Shown here piece after piece: positions 32,975 through 41,221 of a DNA stretch of 64,000 nt. The position numbers and the translations under genes are program-made. The stretch comes from Mesobacillus jeotgali (GTDB lineage Bacteria > Bacillota > Bacilli > Bacillales > Cytobacillaceae), in assembly GCF_002874535.1 (NCBI RefSeq), contig NZ_CP025025.1, positions 618,001-682,000 on the forward strand. The letters are read 5' to 3'. How positions within the stretch are numbered: the stretch's first letter is position 1; the number at the start of each line of letters is the position of its first letter. The notes under the pieces are model-generated. The model made no database searches. It was not told where the DNA came from and worked only from the letters and a program-made list of their open reading frames with translations.

Positions 32975-33290
32975 GATGCTCCCCCTTGAAAAGTTATATT
33001 CGAAAAATGTTCTTCAACTAGAATATTCTGATAATTAGTAATAAGTCAAGCGATATCCATTAGGTAAAACTTAGTATTTCAGATCAAATCATGCGTGAAT
33101 AGTCGTAAAGGTGTTTTGCGGTTCACAAAATATTATCCATTTTTGAAACTCACGGGACCGGTACTCTAAAAAATTCGCAATATTTTTCACAATACTTGCA
33201 TGAAGTGATGGCAATCGTGGAAAATGTTAGTTAGGAGGCAGGCAATGAGGGGCCTGCAAAATGAGAAGGAAGACTCTAGGAGGAGAAAAA
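32975..33290. other. Intergenic region without recognised element
   Basis: About 315 bases between the symporter and the YtxH gene, reading outward in both directions. I see AT-rich promoter-like DNA but no riboswitch, repeat unit or small gene that I can support. Confidence 0.4.
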
Positions 33291-33653
33291 ATGGGCAGTT
33301 CGAAAAGGTTTTGGATGGGCATGGTGTTGGGCGCGTTGGCTGGGGGAGCGGTTACTCTTTTGGAAAAATCGACACGCCAGGCTGTAAAAGAGGATTTCAG
33401 CAAGGTTTCCAGTGGTGTTTCGTATGTTGTAAAAAACCCAAATGAGTTTATTGAGGACCTGAGAGTAACAGCGAATAAAGTAAGGGCAACAGTGGAACAA
33501 GTAACAGAGGACGTTGCTTTCATCACTGAAAAGGTTGAAGAAATAAAGGATGTACCTCCTCAGGTTTCGGATCTGGTCAAAGATACAAAAGAAACGCTGA
33601 GAAAGATTGCGGCATCCGGACAAAAACAGCAGCATATAGATGAAACAGAATGA
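33291..33653 (+). CDS. YtxH domain protein
   Basis: A 120-residue protein with a glycine-rich N-terminal membrane segment (WMGMVLGALAGGAVTLL) followed by a long charged helical, coiled-coil-like region (VEQVTEDVAFITEKVEEIKD). This is the YtxH layout, seen in membrane-associated stress proteins. AGGAGGAG lies six bases before the ATG. A larger YtxH protein is encoded at 42227. It may be co-transcribed with the YihY gene 50 bases downstream. Confidence 0.8.
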   Translation: MGSSKRFWMGMVLGALAGGAVTLLEKSTRQAVKEDFSKVSSGVSYVVKNPNEFIEDLRVTANKVRATVEQVTEDVAFITEKVEEIKDVPPQVSDLVKDTKETLRKIAASGQKQQHIDETE

Positions 33654-33705
33654 TGAATTGACAAGCCCCAGGCAGGTACAAGGAAAGCATAAATGAGGTG
33701 AATGG

Positions 33706-34521
33706 ATGGTTGATATATCATTTTTCAGGCATATGTGGCAAAGGATTCAAGAGGACGATGTTCCGGCACTTGCTGCGCAGCTTGCATATTTCTTTTTGCT
33801 TTCCTTGTTTCCGCTGCTGATTTTCCTTGTAACGCTTGTTCCGTATCTGCCAATTTCTGAAGTGGACATACTCGGCTTTTTTGATGACTATGCACCTGGT
33901 GAATCGATGGATTTAATCAAAAACAGCCTGGAGGATATCATGGAGAAAGACGGCAAATTGCTGAGCTTTGGATTGCTGGCGACAATTTGGTCAGCTTCAA
34001 ATGGAATTAATGCGATTGTAAGGGCATTTAACCGTGCATACCGAGTAGAAGAGACTAGGTCGTTTATCGTAAGCAGGTTCATGGCAATCTTTTTGACATT
34101 TGCCATGATCTTTGTATTCCTGGTCGCTTTAATCCTGCCCGTGTTTGGAAAAGAAATCGGGAGCTGGCTGTTCGCGAATTTCGGACTGAAAGAAGAATTC
34201 CTTTACGTATGGAATATGCTTCGCTGGGTGATCAGTATTTTGATTTTATTCATTGTTTTTCTTGGTTTGTACTGGATTGCTCCAAACAAGAAGCTGACCT
34301 GTGTCAGCGGTATACCGGGATCAATTTTCGCAACCGGAGGATGGGTGCTCGTATCACTCGGATTCTCCTATTATGTCAGCAACTTCGCTTCCTACACCGC
34401 TACATATGGCAGCATCGGGGCAATAATCGTCCTGATGATCTGGCTCTATTTATCCGCTTATATCATCATCATTGGCGGAGAAATCAATGCCTATTATAGC
34501 GAAAAGAAAGCAGGGTGTTAA
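33706..34521 (+). CDS. yfkH: YihY/virulence factor BrkB family membrane protein (YfkH)
   Basis: A 271-residue membrane protein with about six spans. Family marks are the start DDVPALAAQLAYFFLLSLFP, WSASNGINAIVRAFNRAY and the C-terminal TYGSIGAIIVLMIWLYLSAY followed by GGEINAYY. It is often called RNase BN in error; its real function is unknown, and transport or envelope roles have been proposed. The position between yfkK and yfkF homologues agrees with YfkH. Confidence 0.88.
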   Translation: MVDISFFRHMWQRIQEDDVPALAAQLAYFFLLSLFPLLIFLVTLVPYLPISEVDILGFFDDYAPGESMDLIKNSLEDIMEKDGKLLSFGLLATIWSASNGINAIVRAFNRAYRVEETRSFIVSRFMAIFLTFAMIFVFLVALILPVFGKEIGSWLFANFGLKEEFLYVWNMLRWVISILILFIVFLGLYWIAPNKKLTCVSGIPGSIFATGGWVLVSLGFSYYVSNFASYTATYGSIGAIIVLMIWLYLSAYIIIIGGEINAYYSEKKAGC

Positions 34522-34635
34522 TGACATTCTTTATCCTGAAATTACCTCAGGTAACGTCAGCTGTTTTAGCAGAAGATACTGAAGAGGAGTGCTCCTCATT
34601 ATTTTAAGTAGTTAAGTTTTTACACTTAGATTAGT

Positions 34636-34750
34636 GTCCAGCTTCAGCGCCTAGCCCCTCGAGACGTTTCGGTCCGCCCAATGAAGTCAAAAATCGACTT
34701 CACCGGTCGGCCATCCAACGGTTGTCGGGGCTGGACAGGCGCTTGCGCTA
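34636..34750. repeat. Dispersed structured intergenic repeat, short form (copy 3)
   Basis: GTCCAGCTTCAGCGCCTAGC through GGGGCTGGACAGGCGCTTGC. The middle holds GAAGTC/GACTTC and GGTC/GGCC arms as in copy 2. It lies between the YihY gene and a 34-residue reading frame. Confidence 0.8.
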
Positions 34751-34772
34751 TTCTAATAAGGGGGAATTCAGG

Positions 34773-34877
34773 ATGACAAAGAAAACGAAGAAAGACGGCA
34801 GCACCAAGCAAAAAGGCAAAAGCAACCACAGCCAAAAAACATCCGGTTCAGCAAACGGATCAAACGGATATCACTAA
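34773..34877 (+). CDS. Hypothetical Lys/Ser-rich 34-residue protein
   Basis: A short frame starting ATG at 34773 with AAGGGGG about nine bases upstream. The product (MTKKTKKDGSTKQKGKSNHS and onward) is very basic and disordered, with a Ser/Asn/Gly tail ending NGYH. It resembles in style small acid-soluble or other spore proteins, but I cannot match a named one. A strong terminator follows seven bases after the stop, which supports a real gene. Confidence 0.55.
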   Translation: MTKKTKKDGSTKQKGKSNHSQKTSGSANGSNGYH

Positions 34878-34883
34878 TACAAG

Positions 34884-34920
34884 GCGCCCCCATTCGGAGG
34901 GCGCTTTATCATTTTTTTTT
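34884..34920 (+). terminator. Terminator after the 34-residue gene
   Basis: GCGCCC (34884-34889) pairs with GGGCGC (34899-34904), with extra CC/GG pairs in the loop and a T-rich tail ending in ten T. Confidence 0.85.
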
Positions 34921-35014
34921 GCAGGCAATACAGTGGCTCGGAAAACCGGCAGAAACTATGGATAATCAAAATAGAAGTTATAACAGACTGATATTGCTGA
35001 AACCTAAGAAAAAA

Positions 35015-35140
35015 TGTCCGTCATCAGGGGTATGACGGACAGAAACCGGAGAAAGCAGATAAAAAGTGTCCGTCATCAAGGGCATGACGAACAGAAACCG
35101 GCGTGACGGGCGAAAAAATGTCCGCCATCAGGTGCCATAG
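35015..35140. repeat. 52-bp-period hairpin array, type TGTCCGTCAT (3 units)
   Basis: TGTCCGYCAT starts at 35015, 35067 and 35119, exactly 52 bp apart. In units 1 and 2 it pairs with ATGACGRACA across a 7-base loop (35015-35024 with 35032-35041; 35067-35076 with 35084-35093) and is followed by AGAAACCGG. The third unit is truncated. It lies downstream of the metal ATPase gene. Confidence 0.85.
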
Positions 35141-35148
35141 AATGCAAA

Positions 35149-35179
35149 AAGCTCCCACTGGATTAACCAGTAGGAGCTT
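35149..35179 (-). terminator. Terminator of the metal ATPase gene
   Basis: AAGCTCCCACTGG (35149-35161) pairs with CCAGTAGGAGCTT (35167-35179) with one mismatch; the minus strand then has TTTTTGC. Confidence 0.85.
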
Positions 35180-35183
35180 CGCT

Positions 35184-37103
35184 TTATTTCAACAGTCTCA
35201 AGCTATTCAAGATAACCAGTATCGTGCTTCCTTCATGGCCGATGACGCCGTATGGCAGGTCGAGAAGCTGAAGGAAGTTTGATGCGATCAGCACCATGAT
35301 GACCAGGATTGAAAACACGATGTTTTGCTTGACGATTCGGTTCATCCTGCGTGACAGGTTGATGGCTTCGGCGATCTTCGGCAGATCGTTTTTCATCAGG
35401 ACAACGTCTGCTGTTTCCAGGGCGACATCGGAACCTTCGCCCATTGCGATGCCGACATTTGCGGTTGCGAGTGCCGGAGCGTCATTGATGCCGTCTCCGA
35501 CCATGGCGACCTGGCCATATTGGTCTTTCAATTTCTTCAATTCCTGAACCTTTGTTTCTGGCAGGCATTCAGCGATATATCCTTGCACATGGCTTTCGGC
35601 CGCGATTGCTTTTCCTGTGTTTTGGCTGTCGCCTGTGAGCATGACAGTGTAAATGCCTTCTGATTTCAAAAGGTCGATTGCCTGTTTCGTTTCTTCTCGG
35701 ACAACGTCTTTCAGAGCAATCAAACCTGCCAGCTGACCATTACGCTCAATAAACACAATCGTTTTCCCTTCAGCAGCCAGTTTTACCGCTGCGCCGTCTG
35801 AAAATGCTTCAGCGGCAGACCTTCCGACAAAGTCAGCTTTTCCGATTTTCCAATCCTCATTTTCAAAATGAGCCTTCACGCCCCAGCCTGATACATCCTC
35901 GATGCTCTCTGGATGAACAAGCTCTTTACCAAGAGTATCCCTGGAGTGTTTTACGATTGCGTTAGCCAGTGGATGGTTGGAGTGGCTTTCTATTGAAGCC
36001 GCTTTAAGCAATACTTCATCACGATCCAATCCATCAGCCACAATCAAATCAGTTACTTCAGGCTTACCTTTTGTCAATGTCCCTGTTTTATCAAATGCAA
36101 TGGCTTTAAGGTGGCTCAGGTTTTCCAGATGGACGCCGCCTTTAAATAATATCCCGTGCTTCGCGCCATTCGAAATCGCCGACAATGTAGCAGGCATGAT
36201 CGAGGCAACGAGTGCACATGGTGAAGCGACAACAAGAAGGATCATCGCTCGGTAAAACGTCTCCGTCCAGCTCCAGTCCAGCAGATAATGTGGAACAAAC
36301 ATCATCAGCACCACGACTGCCAGAACGACCTTTACGTAAGTACCCTCAAACCGTTCGATGAACAGCTGTGAAGGAGACTTTTCACTCTGCGCGTTCTGGA
36401 CAAGCTGGATTATTTTTTGGAATAGTGTTTCGTCGTTTCGTTTTGTGATTTCAACGGTAAGTGATCCAGTAAGGTTGACCGTACCGGCGAAAACATCGTC
36501 TCCAGAATCCTTTGAAACTGGGATCGATTCCCCCGTGATGGCAGCCTGGTCAATCGTAGTCTGTCCCCTGGCAACCTTACCATCTGAGGGGATTCTTTCA
36601 CCAGGCTTCACCAGGATCATGTCGCCAATTTTCAGATCCGAAACATGCACTCTTTCTTCCACGCCATCTGCAATCCTCAATGCTTCCTCTGGCTGGAGCT
36701 CCATCAAAGAGGAAATTTCCTTATGGCTTTTATTCATCGTATACGTTTCAAGCGCTCCGCTCATTGCAAAAATGAATATCAAAATTGCGCCTTCTGTCCA
36801 GTATCCAATAATGGCCGAGCCAATCGCCGCAAAAATCATCAACATCTCGACGTTCAACTCTTTGTCTTCAATTGTAGCTTCAATGCCTTCCTTCGCTTTT
36901 GCAAAACCGCCAATTACATAGGCCAGGATAAAAGCGATGACAGATGCTGTTTCTGAATCTCCCTTGCTCAAAATCCAGCCAGCCGCGATGAGAATCCCGC
37001 TGATGCTCGCGGCTATCAGTTCCGCGTGAGGCTTGATTTTTTCAATAAAGCTTACTTCTGGGACCGAGTTCTGCTTTGCTAACGCGCTTGCTCCCTGTGC
37101 CAT
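35184..37103 (-). CDS. pfeT: P1B-4 metal-transporting ATPase (PfeT/ZosA-like)
   Basis: A 639-residue heavy-metal ATPase without an N-terminal metal-binding domain. It has the membrane metal site SPC in VVASPCALVA, phosphorylation motif DKTGTLTKG, TGES, the HP dipeptide in SHSNHPLANAI, hinge GDGINDAP and C-terminal HEGST, the signature of subgroup P1B-4. The B. subtilis homologue (YkvW, named ZosA then PfeT) exports ferrous iron under PerR control; cobalt or zinc are alternatives. AAAGGAGGAG precedes the ATG. A Fur/PerR-like palindrome at 37132-37146 stands in its promoter. Confidence 0.92.
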   Translation of the reverse strand: MAQGASALAKQNSVPEVSFIEKIKPHAELIAASISGILIAAGWILSKGDSETASVIAFILAYVIGGFAKAKEGIEATIEDKELNVEMLMIFAAIGSAIIGYWTEGAILIFIFAMSGALETYTMNKSHKEISSLMELQPEEALRIADGVEERVHVSDLKIGDMILVKPGERIPSDGKVARGQTTIDQAAITGESIPVSKDSGDDVFAGTVNLTGSLTVEITKRNDETLFQKIIQLVQNAQSEKSPSQLFIERFEGTYVKVVLAVVVLMMFVPHYLLDWSWTETFYRAMILLVVASPCALVASIMPATLSAISNGAKHGILFKGGVHLENLSHLKAIAFDKTGTLTKGKPEVTDLIVADGLDRDEVLLKAASIESHSNHPLANAIVKHSRDTLGKELVHPESIEDVSGWGVKAHFENEDWKIGKADFVGRSAAEAFSDGAAVKLAAEGKTIVFIERNGQLAGLIALKDVVREETKQAIDLLKSEGIYTVMLTGDSQNTGKAIAAESHVQGYIAECLPETKVQELKKLKDQYGQVAMVGDGINDAPALATANVGIAMGEGSDVALETADVVLMKNDLPKIAEAINLSRRMNRIVKQNIVFSILVIMVLIASNFLQLLDLPYGVIGHEGSTILVILNSLRLLK

Positions 37104-37131
37104 CCTTTTCTCCTCCTTTAAAATCTCTAAA

Positions 37132-37146
37132 TGATACTAATAATCA
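37132..37146. promoter_or_regulatory. Fur/PerR-like operator upstream of pfeT
   Basis: On the minus strand TGATTATTAGTATCA. The 7-1-7 Fur box is TGATAATNATTATCA; 12 of 14 defined positions match. PerR boxes are related (TTATAATNATTATAA), so which regulator binds is open. It lies 30-45 bp before the ATPase start. Confidence 0.55.
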
Positions 37147-37297
37147 CAATCATTCCCCTTAAAAAACACGAAAGCTGCCACCAGATCGGTGACAGCGGAA
37201 ATCCAAGTCAAAAGATACATATTGTGTTCACTATTATGTTACCATACAATATATGCTTTTTAAAAGAATAATTGTGTTTGTCTAAGGAGATAGTTTG

Positions 37298-38236
37298 ATG
37301 ACAACTAAAGACTTTTTTACACACCCGATTGGAATTGCTGTTTCGGCTGCAGGGGCGACACTCCTATGGGGGAGTGCGTTCCCATTTATTAAATTGAGCT
37401 ATATCAGCCTTGATATCAATCCGGAAGAAATGGGTGAGCAAATGCTGTTTGCAGGATACCGCTTCTTGCTTGCCGGGTTGCTGATCCTGGTCATGTTCCT
37501 TCTTTTAAAAAGGAATATGAAGTTCAGGCCGGAGACGACAAAGTCTCTTTTGAAAATTGGCTTGTTCCAGACATTCCTCCAGTATGTCCTGTTTTATATC
37601 GGACTTAGCTATTCAACCGGAATCCAGGGTTCGATCATTGCTGGGACAACTTCGTTTTTTCAGATTCTGCTTGCGCATTTCCTGTATCCAGATGACAGGA
37701 TGAGTCGATTGAAGGTTGCTGGATTGATGGTCGGGTTCACGGGGGTTATTTTCGCAAATTGGCCAAATGGGGAATACGAAATCAGCTTTGGCATTGGTGA
37801 AATTCTGTTAATGGGAGCAATGATGGCCGGAGCTTATGGAAATATACTTGCCAAGCAGGGCAGCGGGAAAATGGAGGTCATTTATTTAACGGCTTACCAA
37901 ATGATTTTGGGCTCGCTTGGTTTGATTGCTATTGGAGCCTTTTCAGTCGGACTTGCTCCATTTGATTTCGACCTTAAGTCCGGATTGATGCTTCTCTATC
38001 TGGCATTCCTCTCAGCCGCCGGCTTTATTTTATGGAACAATGTCATGAAATACAACCAGGTCGGCAAGGTGTCACTATACCTGTTCCTGGTCCCTGTATT
38101 CGGTGTGATTTTATCAGCATTCCTACTAGACGAACCCTTAAATTATTTTGTCATAGCCGGATTAATATTTGTGGTGGTCGGAATTGTTCTTGTCAACCGG
38201 CCTGCACGAAAAAGAAACAGCCTCCCTGCGAAATAG
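37298..38236 (+). CDS. DMT family transporter (EamA domains)
   Basis: A 312-residue membrane protein with ten predicted spans in two EamA repeats; the start ATLLWGSAFPFIKLSY is characteristic, and the second repeat begins near GEILLMGAMMAGAYGNILA. Such proteins usually export amino acids or other metabolites; substrate unknown. AAGGAGA is seven bases before the ATG at 37298. It ends in a bidirectional terminator facing the MFS gene. Confidence 0.88.
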   Translation: MTTKDFFTHPIGIAVSAAGATLLWGSAFPFIKLSYISLDINPEEMGEQMLFAGYRFLLAGLLILVMFLLLKRNMKFRPETTKSLLKIGLFQTFLQYVLFYIGLSYSTGIQGSIIAGTTSFFQILLAHFLYPDDRMSRLKVAGLMVGFTGVIFANWPNGEYEISFGIGEILLMGAMMAGAYGNILAKQGSGKMEVIYLTAYQMILGSLGLIAIGAFSVGLAPFDFDLKSGLMLLYLAFLSAAGFILWNNVMKYNQVGKVSLYLFLVPVFGVILSAFLLDEPLNYFVIAGLIFVVVGIVLVNRPARKRNSLPAK

Positions 38237-38252
38237 CGGAGGCTGTTTTGCG
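38216..38252. terminator. Bidirectional terminator between EamA and MFS genes
   Basis: AACAGCCTCC (38216-38225) pairs perfectly with GGAGGCTGTT (38238-38247). It overlaps the last codons of the EamA gene and the end of the convergent MFS gene. Confidence 0.85.
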
Positions 38253-39431
38253 TTAAACAGTATTTGCTTGATGCGAAGAATCTTCATGTCGGACTGCAAC
38301 AAGGGCGATGAAAATCAACAGCAGCATCGTGCTGATCACGTAAAAGAAACTGATGCCTTTAAGCCATTGTATTGCCAGCCCGCCGATGAATGGACCGCTG
38401 ATACTTCCAAAGCTGAAGAAAATGCCGCACATTAAATTGCCTGCTGGCAGCAGTTGTTTTGGCAGAAGGTCTGCCATATAGCTGATGCCAAGAGAGAAAG
38501 TTGATCCTACAACCGTTCCTGCAATAAAGAAGCAAATAAGCAGTCCGGTTGTCGAATTCTCTAGTAATCCAGCAGCAGTAAAACTGATGAAGCCAGCTAG
38601 AGTGACGACCAGCAAGACATTCCTCCGGCCGAGCTTATCACTCAATATTCCTAACGGAAGTTGTGAGAGAATCCCGCCGATTGCAAATGCCGGAAGCAAG
38701 AGTGCGACCGCATCAACGCCAATGCCAGATCTCATGGCATAGACAGGGAAGTTGCCGTTAAGGCTGGCCTCGAGAAACCCGTAGCCAAACGGTGGCAAAA
38801 ATGCAACCCAGGCATACTTAAATACTTTTCCAAATCTCTTCATTGTCCCGAAGAAAGAGCTGCTGTCAGTGTCATGTTCGGGTCGCTCGTTTTTCAGCAG
38901 CCAGACGGTCAGCCAGGCGGCTAGGCTGATGGCAGAGGAAATGATGAAAGGCAGTGTCGTGTTTATTTTTACAAAACCTGTCATCAACGGGCCAGCAGCG
39001 AAGCCCAATCCGAAAAACAATCCATAGAGCGATATATTCCTTCCAAGTCGGTCTTTAGGTGAAAAGGAAGTTATCCATGTCTGTGTAGCAAAGTGAAGCA
39101 TGTGGTCGCCAATACCGATTGCCAGTCTTAACAAAAACCAGAACCAAAAGGACTTCCATAATGGAAATAGCGCAAGTGAAATGGCTACCGTAAAGCCGCC
39201 AATGAGAATGATGGGCTTGTAACCAAATCTGCGGAGCGGCGCTTCCATTAATGGAGAAGCAATCAGGATCCCTAAATACAAGCCTGTGGCATGAAAGCCA
39301 TTCATCGATGACGAAACGCCATCCTGTTCAAATATAATTGCAATCAGTGGAAGCAGCATTCCCTGTGAAAATCCTGAAATCGCGACTATGCTGACTAAAA
39401 TCCAGAAACGAAGCTTCATACTTATGTTCAT
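38253..39431 (-). CDS. yfkF: MFS transporter (YfkF-like)
   Basis: A 392-residue transporter with twelve spans. The start LVSIVAISGFSQGMLLPLIA and the mid-protein LPLGILSDKLGRRNVLL (motif A, second copy) identify it as MFS. It recalls B. subtilis YfkF, and the position between yfkH and yfkD homologues agrees. The substrate is unknown, probably efflux. GGGAG lies about 12 bases before the ATG at 39431; the ATG at 39419 is an alternative. Confidence 0.8.
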   Translation of the reverse strand: MNISMKLRFWILVSIVAISGFSQGMLLPLIAIIFEQDGVSSSMNGFHATGLYLGILIASPLMEAPLRRFGYKPIILIGGFTVAISLALFPLWKSFWFWFLLRLAIGIGDHMLHFATQTWITSFSPKDRLGRNISLYGLFFGLGFAAGPLMTGFVKINTTLPFIISSAISLAAWLTVWLLKNERPEHDTDSSSFFGTMKRFGKVFKYAWVAFLPPFGYGFLEASLNGNFPVYAMRSGIGVDAVALLLPAFAIGGILSQLPLGILSDKLGRRNVLLVVTLAGFISFTAAGLLENSTTGLLICFFIAGTVVGSTFSLGISYMADLLPKQLLPAGNLMCGIFFSFGSISGPFIGGLAIQWLKGISFFYVISTMLLLIFIALVAVRHEDSSHQANTV

Positions 39432-39593
39432 AATAATAAAATCTCCCTAAGTACTTAATACTCTTTAGATGTTAACGATATAAAATTTTATGTGCAACGG
39501 TTTTTATTTTTATTTATGGAAAAAATAGTGTAATCTCATGGTAATAGTCATATTTAACTGTTTATTAGAGGTTGCGATAAGGGGAGAGATAAC

Positions 39594-39980
39594 ATGGAAT
39601 TCAAAATGAAACCGGATGTGGGTTTTTATACAGAAGCAGGCTTCGGGAGGCTGGATGTAGCAGGTGACGAACAATATGGTTTCAGGCCTTACCAGCTGCT
39701 CGTGTCATCAGTTGCGGTGTGCAGCGGCGGAGTCCTTCGCAAGGTACTGGAAAAAATGAGGATGGAAATCAAGGATATACACATCCAGGCTGATGCTGAA
39801 CGTGTCGAGGAGGAAGCGAACAGAGTAAGCAAGATTACCGTCCATTTCCGCATTGCCGGAGAGAATCTAGACGAGAAGAAAATTGAAAAGGCGATGGCTT
39901 TGACGAGGAAAAATTGTTCAATGGTCCAGTCGGTCGTCGGGAGCATTGAGATTGAAGAAACGTTTGAAATCGTTCAATAA
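39594..39980 (+). CDS. OsmC family peroxide-resistance-type protein
   Basis: A 128-residue OsmC-fold protein. It carries the two conserved cysteines: VAVCSGGVLRKVLEKM and LTRKNCSMVQSV. OsmC/Ohr proteins reduce organic hydroperoxides with these thiols. The subgroup here is the generic OsmC rather than Ohr. GGGGAGAG precedes the ATG. A terminator-like hairpin lies 86 bases after the stop. Confidence 0.88.
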   Translation: MEFKMKPDVGFYTEAGFGRLDVAGDEQYGFRPYQLLVSSVAVCSGGVLRKVLEKMRMEIKDIHIQADAERVEEEANRVSKITVHFRIAGENLDEKKIEKAMALTRKNCSMVQSVVGSIEIEETFEIVQ

Positions 39981-40065
39981 ATGTTCTAAAAGGCGAGTTA
40001 CACCTTTAGCTCAATATGCTATAATGAGTATTGGAATTTACCTGTTTTAATATAATAGAAACAAT

Positions 40066-40098
40066 GAACTCTGTTCCGAGAGGACAGAGTCTTTTTTT
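40066..40098 (+). terminator. Terminator downstream of the OsmC gene
   Basis: ACTCTGTTCC pairs with GGACAGAGT (one bulged T) and is followed by CTTTTTTT. The 86-base gap from the stop codon leaves room for a short untranslated tail. Confidence 0.75.
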
Positions 40099-40161
40099 CG
40101 CTGTAAAAAAGCAAGTACCTGTTGTAGCAGCTATGAAATAGCATCCAGAGAGTGGTTTAAT

Positions 40162-40305
40162 GGACATTTCGAAGCCATTGGGCAGTCAAAATGTCTAAGA
40201 AAGGCAGTTTATTGGACATTTTGAAGCCAGTGGGGAGCCAAAATGTCTAAGAAAGACAGTTTAATGGACATTTCGAAGCCAGTGGGCAGTCAAAATGTCC
40301 AATAG
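40162..40305. repeat. 52-bp-period hairpin array, type GGACATTT (3 units)
   Basis: GGACATTT starts at 40162, 40214 and 40266, exactly 52 bp apart. Each unit reads GGACATTTCGAAGCCAGTGG, then GCAGTCAAAATGTC, so GACATTT pairs with AAATGTC. Units differ by only a few bases. It lies 30 bp upstream of the YczE-like gene. The sequence is unrelated to the array at 35015, but period and copy number are the same. Confidence 0.88.
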
Positions 40306-40334
40306 TAGGTTTTAGAAGAAGGAGATTATGTAAT

Positions 40335-40952
40335 ATGGCTTTTGTTTATCGCACTCTTTTCTACATCATTGGGTTAATCATTCTATCTTTTGGAGTATCG
40401 ATGACCATTAAGGCTGGATTGGGAACGGGTGCATGGGATGCACTCAATGTCGGATTATCAAATACTGTGGGGCTGACACCTGGCAGCTGGGTTGTAATCG
40501 TTGGGATTGTTATGATTTTCGTTAATGCGGCTTTAGTAAAAAGACGGCCGGATGTAGCCGCAATTATCACGCTGCTCATCACTGGTGTACTGATTGACTT
40601 TTGGCTTTTGCGTGTGTTCGAAGACATGGTAGTTACCGGCTATGCGAAGCAATTTGGAGTCTTTATTTTGGGAATGGTAGCACTAAGCTTTGGACTGGCG
40701 GTCTACCTGCAGCCTAAATTCCCATTGATTCCTATCGACAATTTCATGATGGCATTAAGGGAACGGTTCGGTCTCAATCTAATGGTCGCCAAAACGCTTG
40801 GTGAAGTATTTGCCTTGTCTGCTGCGTTCATTTTTAAAGGACCAATCGGCATCGGAACATTAATAGTAACTTTCGCGATCGGTCCGTTGATTCAATTGTT
40901 CTATCCATATTGTGAAAAAGTTTATAATAAGATGATTACATCTGCACGATGA
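40335..40952 (+). CDS. YczE/YyaS/YitT-family membrane protein
   Basis: A 205-residue protein with five to six spans. The first is LFYIIGLIILSFGVSMTIKA, followed by GLGTGAWDALNVGLS, the signature of YczE-type proteins. Role unknown; B. subtilis YczE affects lipopeptide production. GAAGGAGAT precedes the ATG. It is a single-gene unit between the 52-bp array and a perfect terminator. Confidence 0.88.
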   Translation: MAFVYRTLFYIIGLIILSFGVSMTIKAGLGTGAWDALNVGLSNTVGLTPGSWVVIVGIVMIFVNAALVKRRPDVAAIITLLITGVLIDFWLLRVFEDMVVTGYAKQFGVFILGMVALSFGLAVYLQPKFPLIPIDNFMMALRERFGLNLMVAKTLGEVFALSAAFIFKGPIGIGTLIVTFAIGPLIQLFYPYCEKVYNKMITSAR

Positions 40953-40960
40953 TTTTGTTG

Positions 40961-40990
40961 AGGCTCTGTCACTAGACAGAGCCTTCACTT
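40961..40990 (+). terminator. Terminator of the YczE-like gene
   Basis: AGGCTCTGTC (40961-40970) pairs perfectly with GACAGAGCCT (40975-40984) across a four-base loop. Confidence 0.85.
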
Positions 40991-41042
40991 TTGTCTAGGA
41001 AATAAAAAAAATCGTTGCGGACACTATATATGGTTTCTAAAT

Positions 41043-41104
41043 CCAGCTCCAGCACCAAGCCCCTCGAGTCGCTTGTCGGGGCTGACCAAGGTGCTTATGC
41101 TTTT
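41043..41104. repeat. Dispersed structured repeat, minimal form with compensatory changes (copy 4)
   Basis: CCAGCTCCAGCACCAAGCCC, then TCGAGTCGCTTGTCGGGGCT, then GACCAAGGTGCTTATGCTTT. Relative to the other copies the outer stem GCGCC/GGCGC has become GCACC/GGTGC, changes on both sides that keep pairing. All the interior modules are missing. Confidence 0.8.
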
Positions 41105-41221
41105 ACTGCCAACAACAAAGTTTCCGAAAAGCATCTTAAACTTTGGATAAAGTTAATGAACTCCGAAAACACTATAAACAAACTTATAAGTTTCCTGTAG
41201 TGAAAGGAGAAAACAACAACA

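Noticed and set aside
41015-41200. A 61-codon frame through the minimal structured repeat
   Set aside because: It starts inside intergenic repeat DNA without a ribosome binding site and matches no family.
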